A DNA stretch of 64,000 nucleotides from Mesomycoplasma ovipneumoniae (lineage in GTDB: Bacteria > Bacillota_I > Bacilli_A > Mycoplasmatales > Metamycoplasmataceae), in NCBI RefSeq assembly GCF_038095995.1, contig NZ_CP146005.1:1-64000 (forward strand). Reading direction: 5' to 3'. The notes beneath the pieces are model-generated. The model was not told the origin of the DNA, ran no database searches, and saw only the letters and a list, made by a program, of their open reading frames with translations. The position numbers and the translations under genes were made by a program. Positions 1 through 8,927 of this stretch are shown here, piece after piece. Positions within the stretch are counted from its first letter, which is position 1; each line of letters begins with the position of its first letter.

Positions 1-1389
1 ATGAAAGCAAATAGTAATATAAAAATCAGAACCCAAGAACTTCGGCAACAAATTGAAAACCTATTAAATGACAAAATGGTTTACAACAATTTTTTTCAAA
101 CAATTTTTGTGGTAAACGAGACCGAAAACGAAATTATCATTGATTTTACAGACCAAATTGCAAAACAAGAAGTTATTTCTCGATGAATTGACACTGTCGA
201 AAAAGCGATTTCTAACCTTGAAATTTCTAAGGTTTTAACTTTTAATAATGAAAATAATTATATAGAAAAACCTAAACAAACACAGGATTTTACTATAAAA
301 AACAAGTATTGCAGCTTTAAAATAAACAATTTTTTGAATAAATTTACCTTTAAAAACTTTATAAGGTCTAACTATAATTTTCAGATTTTTAGCATTTACG
401 ATTCGATTATAAGCGACACAAAGCTCAATTTTTCACCTATTTTTATTTCAGGACCTTCGGGAATAGGGAAAACTCACTTTATTAATGCCATCGGAAATTT
501 GCTTGCTGAAAAAGGCAAAAAAGTTTTCTACATTAATGATTATAAGTTTATAAGTTGTATAACCGGTTGAATGCAAAATGGAGAAAGCAATAAAATCAGT
601 GATTTTTTAGAATGACTGACTCAAGTTGACGTTTTTTTATTTGATGACATTCAAGGTTTAGGGCATAAACATCAAACTTCAATAGTTGCTCTTGAAATTT
701 TGAACAAATTTATTGAAAATGATAAAACTGTGATTATTACGTCAGATAAATCACCTTCTTTATTAGGTGGTTTTGAAGAAAGATTTATCACAAGGTTTGG
801 TTCTGGTTTGCATATAAAGTTAAATAAGCCAAAAAAAGAAGATTTTTTGCGCATTTTTACACATAAATTGCGCGAGCAAAATTTGGACAAACACATTTGG
901 ACAACTGAAGCGCTTGAATTTCTTTCGAAACACTTTCGAAACTCAATCAGAGAGCTCGAGGGCGCTTTAAAGTCAATTGTTTTCTACATTCAGACAAATA
1001 GAATTAAATTTCAGAGCGAAATTTATTTTGACAAGCAAAAAATGCTTGAAATTTTTGTAGAAAAACATGAAACTGAACAGATAATTACGCCAGATTTAAT
1101 AATTCAGTCCGTTTCTAAATATTACGGAATTCCTGTTAGTGATATAAAAAGTGAAAAAAGAGACAAAAATATAGTTCACGCCCGTGACATCGCCATTTGA
1201 TTAATCAAGAATATTCTCGACTTGACTCACAATGAGGTTGGGTCATTTTTCAACAACAGAAAGCACTCAACAATAATTTTTACACTTAGAAAAATCGATG
1301 ATTTAAAACAAAGCAACAATCACGAATTAGAACTGGCCTTAAATCAAATATATAAACATTTAAACTGAAGTTTTAAACATAAAAAATAA
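1..1389 (+). CDS. dnaA: Chromosomal replication initiator protein DnaA
   Basis: AAA+ ATPase that binds DnaA boxes and opens the origin. The reading frame is open for 462 residues when TGA is read as Trp (for example the codon at 184 and the one at 1198). Walker A GPSGIGKTH lies near residue 151 and Walker B LFDDIQG near 214. The C-terminal helix-turn-helix DNA-binding domain is recognisable by HARDIAIWL and NNRKHSTI near residues 395-420; NNRKHSTI replaces the usual GGRDHSTV, a change seen in other mycoplasmas. The length fits the family. The window opens on the ATG, so the upstream control region and any DnaA boxes there cannot be seen. dnaN follows, which is the standard origin arrangement. 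Confidence 0.97.
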
Positions 1390-1554
1390 TAGAAATTAAC
1401 TCCGTTTTTTGGTAAAAAAACGCTATAAATTAAAGATTTTTTGTTTTTTTGAACTTTTAAACAAACTTATTATAATTTTTATTAAACTAAACATAACCTA
1501 ACTTAACAAAACTAAACTTAACTAAATTTATTATTTATTTTGCAAGGAGTAAAA
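1390..1554. other. dnaA-dnaN spacer, candidate part of oriC
   Basis: This 165-bp spacer carries a dnaN -10 box (TATAAT, 1471-1476) and then a stretch from about 1477 to 1541 with no G on the top strand, built from irregular repeats of TAAACT, AACCTA and ACTTAAC. The bottom strand therefore reads as frequent TAG/TTAG/TTAAG steps. AT-rich spacers beside dnaA usually hold the unwinding region in mycoplasmas. I see no consensus TTATCCACA box here, so the assignment rests on position and composition only. Confidence 0.4.
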
Positions 1555-2691
1555 ATGAAATTTAGAATTAAAAAGAACATTATTGAAAAACAAATCGAAA
1601 GAATGCAAGTAGCAATTCTTAGTCACAATAATTCACCACTGAGCTCTTTTTTTATGAAATTAACAAGAGGAGGTTTGTTTATAATATCGACAAATAGCGA
1701 ACTTTCTTATAAAGTTTTTATCGAAAAAGAAAATTTAATTGAAATAATTGATGTCGGTTTTTGTTTGATTGATGGATTTTTTTTACGTGATGTTATCAAA
1801 AAATGTGATTCAGAAATTAGCTTTGAATTAAAAGGCAACGAACTAATCGTTTCCTGAGAAGAAGCTTCATTTACAAAAAGTCTTATTAATGCTAGTTTTT
1901 TTCCAGAAATTGACTTTGACCAAAAAGGGATAAAGTTAATTGTAAATGCAAAAAACTTCAAAAAAGCCGTAAAAAATACAGCTTTTGCAACGACAAACAA
2001 CCCTTCTCAACCGGTTTTATCGGCGATAAATCTTAGTTCTGATTCAGGTTATTTATTTTTTTCAGCAACAGACACAACTAGATTTGCCTCAGAAAAAATT
2101 GAAATTTTTAACCAAAGTAAAATAAATATTTCTGTTAATGCTAAAAATTTGAAAGATTTTATACCTCCAGAGCTAGATTCAGACATTGAATTAAATATTG
2201 AACCTACAAAAATTAGCTACATTTACGATAATTTAACTATTCAGTCAAGAATTTTGACAATAGACTACAAAGATATTTCAAATGTTTTGCCAAAAAAAGA
2301 TGAAATTTTATATTTCTTTTCTATAAAAAAGCGCGAAATTATCGATCTAATTGATAAAACTACGATAATTTCGCCCGGAAAAGATAATGTAATTAATCTT
2401 ACAATGTCAAAAACTGAATTAAAAGGTTTTATTTCACGACAAGATTCAGGGCAATCTAATGTCTCAACAAAAAATGTTATTGACTTTAAAATGAATCCAA
2501 ATTTTGCTAATTTTGACGAGTATGATCCTGAATTTGTCGAAATAAATGTCAATTATCGTTATCTAAAAGACGCAATTTCTGTTTTTGACAACGTTATTGA
2601 AATTTATATAAATGAAAAAAAGACAAAAATGCTCATAAAATCACCTGAGCGTCCAGAAACTAGCCAACTTATTGGTCTAATTCTTGTATAA
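1555..2691 (+). CDS. dnaN: DNA polymerase III beta sliding clamp
   Basis: Ring-shaped processivity clamp that tethers DNA polymerase III to DNA. 378 residues, normal for the family. The ATG at 1555 is preceded by AAGGAG (1544-1549), which decides it over the in-frame TTG at 1540. A TGA codon at 1855 is read as Trp. The frame continues without interruption to the TAA at 2689. The assignment rests on length, weak but family-like similarity and position directly after dnaA. Confidence 0.93.
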
Positions 2692-2739
2692 AAAGCGAAC
2701 TTCTATTTTAAAAAATCAATAAAAACAGCTAAAATATAG

Positions 2740-2745
2740 TATAAT
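2740..2745 (+). promoter_or_regulatory. -10 box of mnmG operon
   Basis: TATAAT 32 bp before the mnmG start, in an AT-rich spacer. No clear -35 box, as is common in mycoplasmas. Confidence 0.5.
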
Positions 2746-2776
2746 TTTTTAATTAATTGAATTTAGAAAGTCTAAA

Positions 2777-4636
2777 ATGTCAAAAGAAAAAAATAAAAGC
2801 GGTTTAGAGTTTGATGCAATTGTAGTTGGTGGTGGTCACGCCGGAATTGAGTCAGTTTATGCACTTTTAAAAAAAGGTTTCAAAGTTGCGCTGATAACAA
2901 TTGATAAAAAAAAATTAGCATCAATGCCGTGTAATCCAGCAATTGGCGGACCCGCTAAAGGAATAATAACTCGAGAAATTGACGCTCTTGGTGGTGTGCA
3001 GGCTAAATTTTCTGATGCTGCTATGATTCAAATCAAATATTTAAATGAGTCAAAAGGCCCTGCTGTTTTAGCCATGCGGGCGCAAATTGACAAAGAAAAA
3101 TATTCCAAAATTATCCTAAAAGACCTGAAAGAACAGGATAATTTGACTATTTTTGAAGATTTAGTAACTGAACTTTTGGTTGAAAAAAGCCGTATTTTTG
3201 GGCTAAAAACAAAAAAACGGGCTGTTTTTTTTGCAAAAAGTGTAATTATAACCACCGGAACCTACATGGACTCAAAAGTTCTTCGCGGTTCTTCGTCTAT
3301 TTCGAGTGGTCCTGATGGTCAAGAAACCTCAAATTTGCTCTCAAATAACCTAAAAAAACTCGGTTTTGAATTACAGCGACTTAAAACGGGAACCCCGCCA
3401 AGAATTCTTACTTCCACCATTGATTTTTCAAAAGTTGAACGCGAAGTTTTGCCACTTTATAATATAAATTTTTCGTTTCAATCAAAACACAAACTAAAAA
3501 AACAAATTTCCTGTTATTTGACTTACACTAACTCAAAAACACACCAAATAATAAACGAAAATTTGGACAAATCCTCAATGTATTCAGGCTTAATTTTGGG
3601 AGTTGGACCTCGTTATTGCCCTTCGATTGAAGATAAAATTGTCCGTTTTTCTGACAAACCTAGACACCAAATATTTTTTGAGCCAGAAACAAAAAAACAA
3701 GACATAATGTACATAAATGGCCTTTCGACCTCAATGCCCGAAGAAGTCCAAGACCAAATAATTAAAACAATCCCGGGTCTAGAAAATGCAAAAATCGCAA
3801 AATATGGCTATGCAATTGAATATGATGCAATTAATCCGCTTGAATTGAAAAAAAGTTTGGAAACTAAAAAAATAAAAGGTCTTTTTATGGCTGGTCAAAT
3901 TAACGGAACAAGCGGATATGAAGAAGCTGCAGCCCAAGGTTTGGTTGCTGGAATTAATGCCGGACAATTTATTTTAAAGAAAAAACCAATTGAAATTTTG
4001 CGAAATGACGGTTATATAGGCGTTTTAATCGATGATTTAGTAACAAAAGGGACAAAAGAACCTTATCGAATGCTAACATCAAGAGCAGAATATAGACTTA
4101 TTCTTCGAAATGATAATGCTGATATCAGAATGTTAAAATATGCTTTTGTTTCTGGTATGATTTCAAGAGACTATTACCTAAAAGTTAAAGAAAAATACAA
4201 AAAAATCGATAAAAAAATAGAAAAACTTTCTAAAGATTTTTTGTCGCCAAAAGATCCGTTGGCAAAAAAATACGGTATAAAAACTGGAATTTCAAAGTTA
4301 AAATTAATTTCTCGACCTGATGTTGATTTTAAAGATATTTTGCCCGATTTTGAATACGGTTATGAGTTAATGGTCATTTCTCGTTTAAAAGGCTACATTC
4401 AAAAGCAGAATTCTGAGGCCGAAAAAATGATTAGGCTTGAAAATTTACTGATTCCAACAGATATAAATTATCAAAAAGTTGCTAATTTATCAACTGAAGC
4501 ACTCGATAAATTTTCAAAAGTTAGACCAAAAACTATTGGCCAAGCAAGTAGAATTAGCGGCGTAAATCCAGCAGATATTCAAATGCTTTTATTTCATCTT
4601 AATCTTTTAAAAATGCAAAAAGAAGCAAAAACATAA
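2777..4636 (+). CDS. mnmG: tRNA uridine-5-carboxymethylaminomethyl modification enzyme MnmG
   Basis: FAD- and NADH-dependent enzyme that, with MnmE, modifies U34 in the wobble position of several tRNAs. 619 residues, full length. The N-terminal Rossmann motif VGGGHAGIE binds FAD, and the family signatures GGPAKG, KTGTPPR and [10 protein letters not shown] are all present. The last base of its TAA is the first base of the next ATG (rlmH), so the two are probably translationally coupled. Also called GidA; it commonly sits near the origin. Confidence 0.97.
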   Translation: MSKEKNKSGLEFDAIVVGGGHAGIESVYALLKKGFKVALITIDKKKLASMPCNPAIGGPAKGIITREIDALGGVQAKFSDAAMIQIKYLNESKGPAVLAMRAQIDKEKYSKIILKDLKEQDNLTIFEDLVTELLVEKSRIFGLKTKKRAVFFAKSVIITTGTYMDSKVLRGSSSISSGPDGQETSNLLSNNLKKLGFELQRLKTGTPPRILTSTIDFSKVEREVLPLYNINFSFQSKHKLKKQISCYLTYTNSKTHQIINENLDKSSMYSGLILGVGPRYCPSIEDKIVRFSDKPRHQIFFEPETKKQDIMYINGLSTSMPEEVQDQIIKTIPGLENAKIAKYGYAIEYDAINPLELKKSLETKKIKGLFMAGQINGTSGYEEAAAQGLVAGINAGQFILKKKPIEILRNDGYIGVLIDDLVTKGTKEPYRMLTSRAEYRLILRNDNADIRMLKYAFVSGMISRDYYLKVKEKYKKIDKKIEKLSKDFLSPKDPLAKKYGIKTGISKLKLISRPDVDFKDILPDFEYGYELMVISRLKGYIQKQNSEAEKMIRLENLLIPTDINYQKVANLSTEALDKFSKVRPKTIGQASRISGVNPADIQMLLFHLNLLKMQKEAKT

Positions 4637-5094
4637 TGAGGATTTTAATAATTGGCTTTGGAAGCAATTCTAGAGATTTTTCAGTTTTATATCAAAAAGA
4701 AATCAATAAAATTAAAGAATTTAAATACCAAGTTGATTTAATTAATCTTAGTGAAAGTCAAAATGAAAACATAAGTTTAAAAAAAACCATTGAAACAAAG
4801 CTAATTTTGGAAAAAATACCTAAAAATTACAGCTGTTTTCTTTTTACCGAGCGTGGTCAAACTATTTCTAGCCCAGAATTTTCACAATTATTAAACTCAG
4901 CAAATATTTGCCTCATAATCGGCGGTTCAAGGGGTGTTGATGAAGCGTTGATTCTTGAAAAAGTGCCAAATATTAAGCTTTTATCATTTGGTAAAATAAC
5001 TTTCCCTCATAAAATTTTCAAACTTGTACTTCTAGAACAAATTTATCGCGGACTTTCTATAAAATACAATCGAAAGTACCACCACGATGACTAA
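4636..5094 (+). CDS. rlmH: 23S rRNA (pseudouridine-1915-N3)-methyltransferase RlmH
   Basis: SPOUT-family methyltransferase acting on helix 69 of 23S rRNA. 152 residues, typical length. The SAM-binding knot motif IGGSRGVDE and the C-terminal EQIYRGLSI and KYHH segments are characteristic. It overlaps the mnmG stop by one base (TAATG). The next gene begins 11 bp downstream, so mnmG, rlmH and the two DHH genes look like one operon. Confidence 0.92.
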   Translation: MRILIIGFGSNSRDFSVLYQKEINKIKEFKYQVDLINLSESQNENISLKKTIETKLILEKIPKNYSCFLFTERGQTISSPEFSQLLNSANICLIIGGSRGVDEALILEKVPNIKLLSFGKITFPHKIFKLVLLEQIYRGLSIKYNRKYHHDD

Positions 5095-5105
5095 AAAAGG
5101 AAAAA

Positions 5106-6089
5106 ATGAACTCAAAACCATATTTACAAATCATTAAAAACATTGAAAAACACGACAATATTTTTGTTTTTCACCACATTAGACCTGATGGGGACTGTCT
5201 TGGAGCTCAACAAGGTTTTGCAAAAGCAATTAAAAAAAATTTTCCCCAAAAAAACGTTTTTTTAATTGGAAATAACAACAAAGAATTTGATTTTCTAAAT
5301 TTTCACTTTGATAATATGGATTCAATTGCAAGCGAATTTTTTGAAAATTCACTTGCAATTACAGTCGATACTGCTGATATTAATAGAATTCAAGAATTAG
5401 ACTTTTTCTTGAATTCTAAATTTGAAACAAGGGTGAAAATTGACCACCACCCTGAAAAAGAGGAAGAAATTTACGATCAAACTTGAATTGATCCAAGTTT
5501 TTGTGCTGCTTCTGAAATGATCGGCTTCATTTTAAAAGAAGAAAAATGACAAATTGACGAAGAAATTGCTCTTTTTGTTTATTTAGGAATTTTAACAGAT
5601 TCAGGTCGTTTTGCTTTTCCTTCAACAACGGCAAGAACCTTTGAAATTGTGGCTTTTTTAATGAAAACCAATTTTGATTTCAGCGAATTAAATCGCCTTT
5701 TGGCTCAAAGAACTGAAAATGAAGTCGCTTTTCAAGCACATGTTTTAGGAAATTACAACAAAAAAGGCAAAGTTTTATGACATTATGTTTCAAAAAGTGA
5801 ACAGGAAAAATTCAACTTGTCCTCAAGTCAGGTTTCAGCAGTTAATCTTTTGTCAAATATAGGTGATGCCTTGATTTGGCTGTTTTTGATTGAATATGAA
5901 AACCAAATCCGGGTAAGAATTCGTTCAAACGGACCTGTTATTAATAAAATAGCGGCCGAATATGGCGGAGGCGGTCACCCTTTTGCTGCAGGGGTTAATT
6001 TGGATAATAAAGATAAAATTAATCAAAATATTAGCGAAATACTAGAAAAACTAGAAAAATTAGCCGAAGGTTTTAAACGTAATGGATAA
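5106..6089 (+). CDS. DHH/DHHA1 phosphoesterase, NrnA-like (first of tandem pair)
   Basis: Predicted Mn-dependent phosphoesterase of the NrnA / MgpA type, which degrades nano-RNA, pAp or cyclic dinucleotide products. 327 residues with TGA read as Trp. Motif I HHIRPDGDCLG (residues ~23-33), the signature VKIDHHP near residue 115, LTDSGRF and the DHHA1 glycine motif EYGGGGHPFAAG near 285 are all intact. SD sequence AAAAAGG lies just before the ATG. The following gene is a paralogue, overlapping by 8 bp. The exact substrate cannot be told from sequence. Confidence 0.9.
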
Positions 6090-7056
6090 AAAAATAGCAA
6101 CAGAAATTAAAAATCTCATCGAAAATCACGACTCAATCGTGATTTTTCACCACATCAGACCTGATGGAGACTGTCTTGGAGCTCAAAACGGTTTGAAATC
6201 ACTTATTTTAGAAAATTTTCCAAATAAGCAAGTTTTTGCAATCGGAGATTTTAAGAAATCATTCTCATTTTTAGATTTAAAAGAAGATTCAGTTCCTGAA
6301 AAAGAAATTTTGGAAAAATCCTTAGCCATAATTGTTGATGCAAACTTTAAAAACCGAATCGAATTTGCTTATTTATTTGAGCAAATTCGATTCAAATCAA
6401 TTTTGAGAATTGATCATCATCCAAATGAAGATGATTTAGGTGAAGCTTATCGCTGAGTTGATCCGACTTATATTGCCGCTTGTGAACAAATTGCAGATTT
6501 AGCTCATGAATTAAACTGAAAAATTTCAAAAAGATCAGCCGAACTTATTTATCTTGGAATTTACACAGATTCAGGGCGCTTTTTATATAAAAATACATCA
6601 GCGCGAACCCACTTTTTAACGGCAGTTTTATTTGAAACTGGATTTAATTTTTCAAAAATTCATGAAAAATTAAATGCTAAAAGATTATCTGACCTTGAAT
6701 TTGATAGTTACATTTTTGCTAATAAAAAAACTTACAAAAATGTAATTTATTACACTTTATCCATTGAAGAACAGCAAAAACTACAAAAAAATTCACAAAA
6801 TTCAGTTAAACCAAATTTATTAGCAAACATCGATGATTATAAAATTTGACTCTGTTTAGTTCAAGAAACCCAAAATTCATGACGTGTTGAATTTCGATCA
6901 ACAGGCCCAAATGTTCAAAAAATTGCCCTAAAATGAGGCGGGGGCGGTCACCTTAATGCTTCAGGAACTATTCTTGAAAACCTTGAAAAATTAGATTTAT
7001 TAGTTCAGGATTGTCAAGCAGAATATGAAGAATGAAAAGCTAATTCTTCAAGTTAA
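6082..7056 (+). CDS. DHH/DHHA1 phosphoesterase, NrnA-like (second of tandem pair)
   Basis: 324-residue paralogue of the upstream gene, starting at an ATG inside its last codons. It shares the same motif I (HHIRPDGDCLGAQ), LRIDHHP, YTDSGRF and KWGGGGHLNASG, so the catalytic set is complete. Several TGA Trp codons (for example 6454, 6517 and 6847) break the frame under the standard code. The two copies differ throughout, so this is an old duplication. One copy may have specialised for nano-RNA and the other for pAp or c-di-AMP products; that split is inference. Confidence 0.9.
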
Positions 7057-7065
7057 AAAGGAAAA

Positions 7066-7182
7066 ATGTCGACCAAAATACTAAATTTTTCCATTTTTTG
7101 GCTAAAAATCATAAAAAAATTAATATTCACAAACACACCATGGAGGTTGTTATGAATGGGATTGATATTAAAAAATTTTTAA
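7066..7182 (+). CDS. Small hydrophobic ORF overlapping the Panacea gene (speculative)
   Basis: A 38-residue ORF, ATG at 7066 with AAAAAGG just upstream, containing one TGA Trp codon. It is rich in Ile, Leu, Phe, Trp and Lys (for example FSIFWLKIIKKLIF), so it would be a basic, membrane-seeking peptide. Its 3' end overlaps the first 31 bases of the Panacea-domain gene in another frame. I recognise no family. It is listed because Panacea proteins are antitoxins and a small overlapping upstream partner is a typical toxin-antitoxin layout. Confidence 0.25.
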
Positions 7183-7727
7183 ATTATTTATTTGCGCTTT
7201 ATCATGTCGACAGCGGAGAAACTGAGCTTTATCGAACTTGAGTTCAAAAAATACTATGATTTACGCATTGAAAATTTTATAGACTTTATAATGAACCGTT
7301 TTTTTCTGATGATTTTGAGTCATACAAATATGGCCCTGTTTCATGAACAGTTTTAAAAACTCAGTTTTTTAGCTTTCAGACACCTAAAAATACCTCTTAC
7401 GATCTTGAGGATATTTTAGATTATCGCAGAAATGATATAATTGACGAATTCAAGGGCATACTAAAAAACGATTTTTTGAAAGACTTTAGCCATGATTACG
7501 GCGAAACTTTTACCGAAGAACAAAAAATAGAGGCTCAAGAAAAACGGTGAGATTGTTTTGTCTTTGTTTTTGAACGGTTGAAAAAAATGCGTCCAAATGA
7601 ATTAATGAACTTGTCATACAAACAAAAATCATACAAAACCGCCTTGTCCAACCCAACAAGCAAAATTATTCTTAACGAAACGATACTTGAAGACAGCGAA
7701 ATAGATGTGCTAAAAACCGATTTTTAA
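7152..7727 (+). CDS. Panacea (DUF4065/SocA-like) domain protein
   Basis: 191 residues, easily missed because five TGA codons are read as Trp. Residues ~27-65 match the Panacea / GepA / SocA core: LYRTWVQKILWFTHWKFYR followed by SDDFESYKYGPVSW, where the KYGPV step is the family signature. The rest is acidic and alpha-helical in appearance. Start chosen at ATG 7152 because GGAGG lies 5 bases upstream (7142-7146). Panacea domains neutralise many unrelated toxins or act as protease adaptors. No large toxin gene is adjacent; neighbours are housekeeping genes (DHH phosphoesterase, ftsY). The family call is fairly sure, the cellular role is not. Confidence 0.8.
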
Positions 7728-7761
7728 TTTTTTTAACATTTAATAAAAAATTAAAACCCCT

Positions 7762-7767
7762 TATAAT
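7762..7767 (+). promoter_or_regulatory. -10 box of ftsY
   Basis: TATAAT 38 bp before the ftsY ATG. A second AT-rich box, TATAAT, overlaps at 7770-7775. Confidence 0.45.
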
Positions 7768-7804
7768 TTATAATATATTTATTAAAAATTATAGGAACCA
7801 CAAA

Positions 7805-8806
7805 ATGTCTTTTTTTCAAAAAATCAAAGAAAAAATTTTTGGTTCAAAAGAAAAAAAAGCTGCTAATTTAGATAAATACGTGGCTGGTTTGTCTAAATCT
7901 AGACTTTCTTTTTTGAATCAAATTGTTCAACTTCAAAAAAAACACATCAAGATTGATGATGATTTTTTTGATGAGCTTGAAGAAATACTAATAATGTCAG
8001 ATATTTCTCCAAATTTTGTAAACACAATAATAAATGCGCTAAAAGATGAAGTTCGCTTTCATAACATTGACAATCCTGAATTAATTACCGAAATTATTAT
8101 GGATAAAATGTATACAATTTATTCAAACCGGTCAATTGTAAACATAAATTTGAACGTAAAAACCGATAGAATTAACGTTTTTTTAATTTCTGGTGTTAAT
8201 GGTTCTGGAAAAACAACTTCAATTTCTAAAATAGCTCGCAAATATGTGCTTGAAGGTAAAAAAGTTTTAATTATTGCAGCAGATACTTTCCGTGCGGCTG
8301 CTGTTGAGCAACTTGAAATATGGGCTAAAAGAGTTGGTGCTTCAATTGTAAAACCAGCAACTAATGAAAAAGATCCAGGCTCTGTAGTTTTTCGCGGTCT
8401 GGATTTTGCAATACGAGAAAAAATGGATTTAGTCTTAATTGATACAGCCGGAAGACTACAAAATAACGTCAATTTAATGCAAGAATTAGCAAAAATTAAC
8501 AAAATAATTTCTCAAAAAATACCAGACGGGCCTCATGAGTCACTTTTGGTAATTGATGCAACAACAGGTCAAAACGGGGTCTCTCAAGCTGAAATATTTA
8601 CAAAAGCAACTCCAATTTCTGGTATAATTTTAACAAAAATGGACGGCACAAGCAAAGGTGGAATCGTTTTTTCAATCAAAGATCAACTTAATATCAGTGT
8701 AAAATTAGTTGGTCTAGGCGAAGGAATGGATGACTTACAGCCGTTTGATCTAGATTTATTTATTTTTGCAATCACTAAAGGAGTAAAAAATCAATATCAA
8801 ATCTAA
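7805..8806 (+). CDS. ftsY: Signal recognition particle receptor FtsY
   Basis: SRP GTPase that docks the signal recognition particle with its ribosome at the membrane. 333 residues: a short N-terminal helical N domain and a full G domain. G1 GVNGSGKTTS lies near residue 131; DTFRAAAVEQL, the G3 motif DTAGRLQ, the G4 motif TKMDGTSKGG and the closing GLGEGMDDLQPFD are present. The acidic A domain of E. coli FtsY is absent, as in Gram-positive relatives. Its stop codon lies inside a perfect inverted repeat. Confidence 0.96.
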   Translation: MSFFQKIKEKIFGSKEKKAANLDKYVAGLSKSRLSFLNQIVQLQKKHIKIDDDFFDELEEILIMSDISPNFVNTIINALKDEVRFHNIDNPELITEIIMDKMYTIYSNRSIVNINLNVKTDRINVFLISGVNGSGKTTSISKIARKYVLEGKKVLIIAADTFRAAAVEQLEIWAKRVGASIVKPATNEKDPGSVVFRGLDFAIREKMDLVLIDTAGRLQNNVNLMQELAKINKIISQKIPDGPHESLLVIDATTGQNGVSQAEIFTKATPISGIILTKMDGTSKGGIVFSIKDQLNISVKLVGLGEGMDDLQPFDLDLFIFAITKGVKNQYQI

Positions 8807-8828
8807 AGATTTTGGCAAATCTTTAGAT
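8801..8828 (+). terminator. 12-bp perfect hairpin overlapping the ftsY stop
   Basis: ATCTAAAGATTT and its exact complement flank the 4-base loop TGGC. The TAA stop of ftsY is within the left arm. The T-run after it is short (GATTTGTAG), so it may be a weak terminator or an mRNA 3'-end stabiliser. Confidence 0.45.
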
Positions 8829-8927
8829 TTGTAGCCCTTGCAAAAATAATAATTAAAAATGTTAAAAAATATTAATAAACCTTATGTGAAAAATTCGCAT
8901 AAATAAAATAAAAATTAAAAGGAAATT

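Noticed and set aside
184-1200. dnaA appearing as three broken fragments
   Set aside because: All breaks are TGA codons read as Trp; the frame is continuous to TAA at 1387. The same applies to gatA, argS, the adhesins, the permeases and others.
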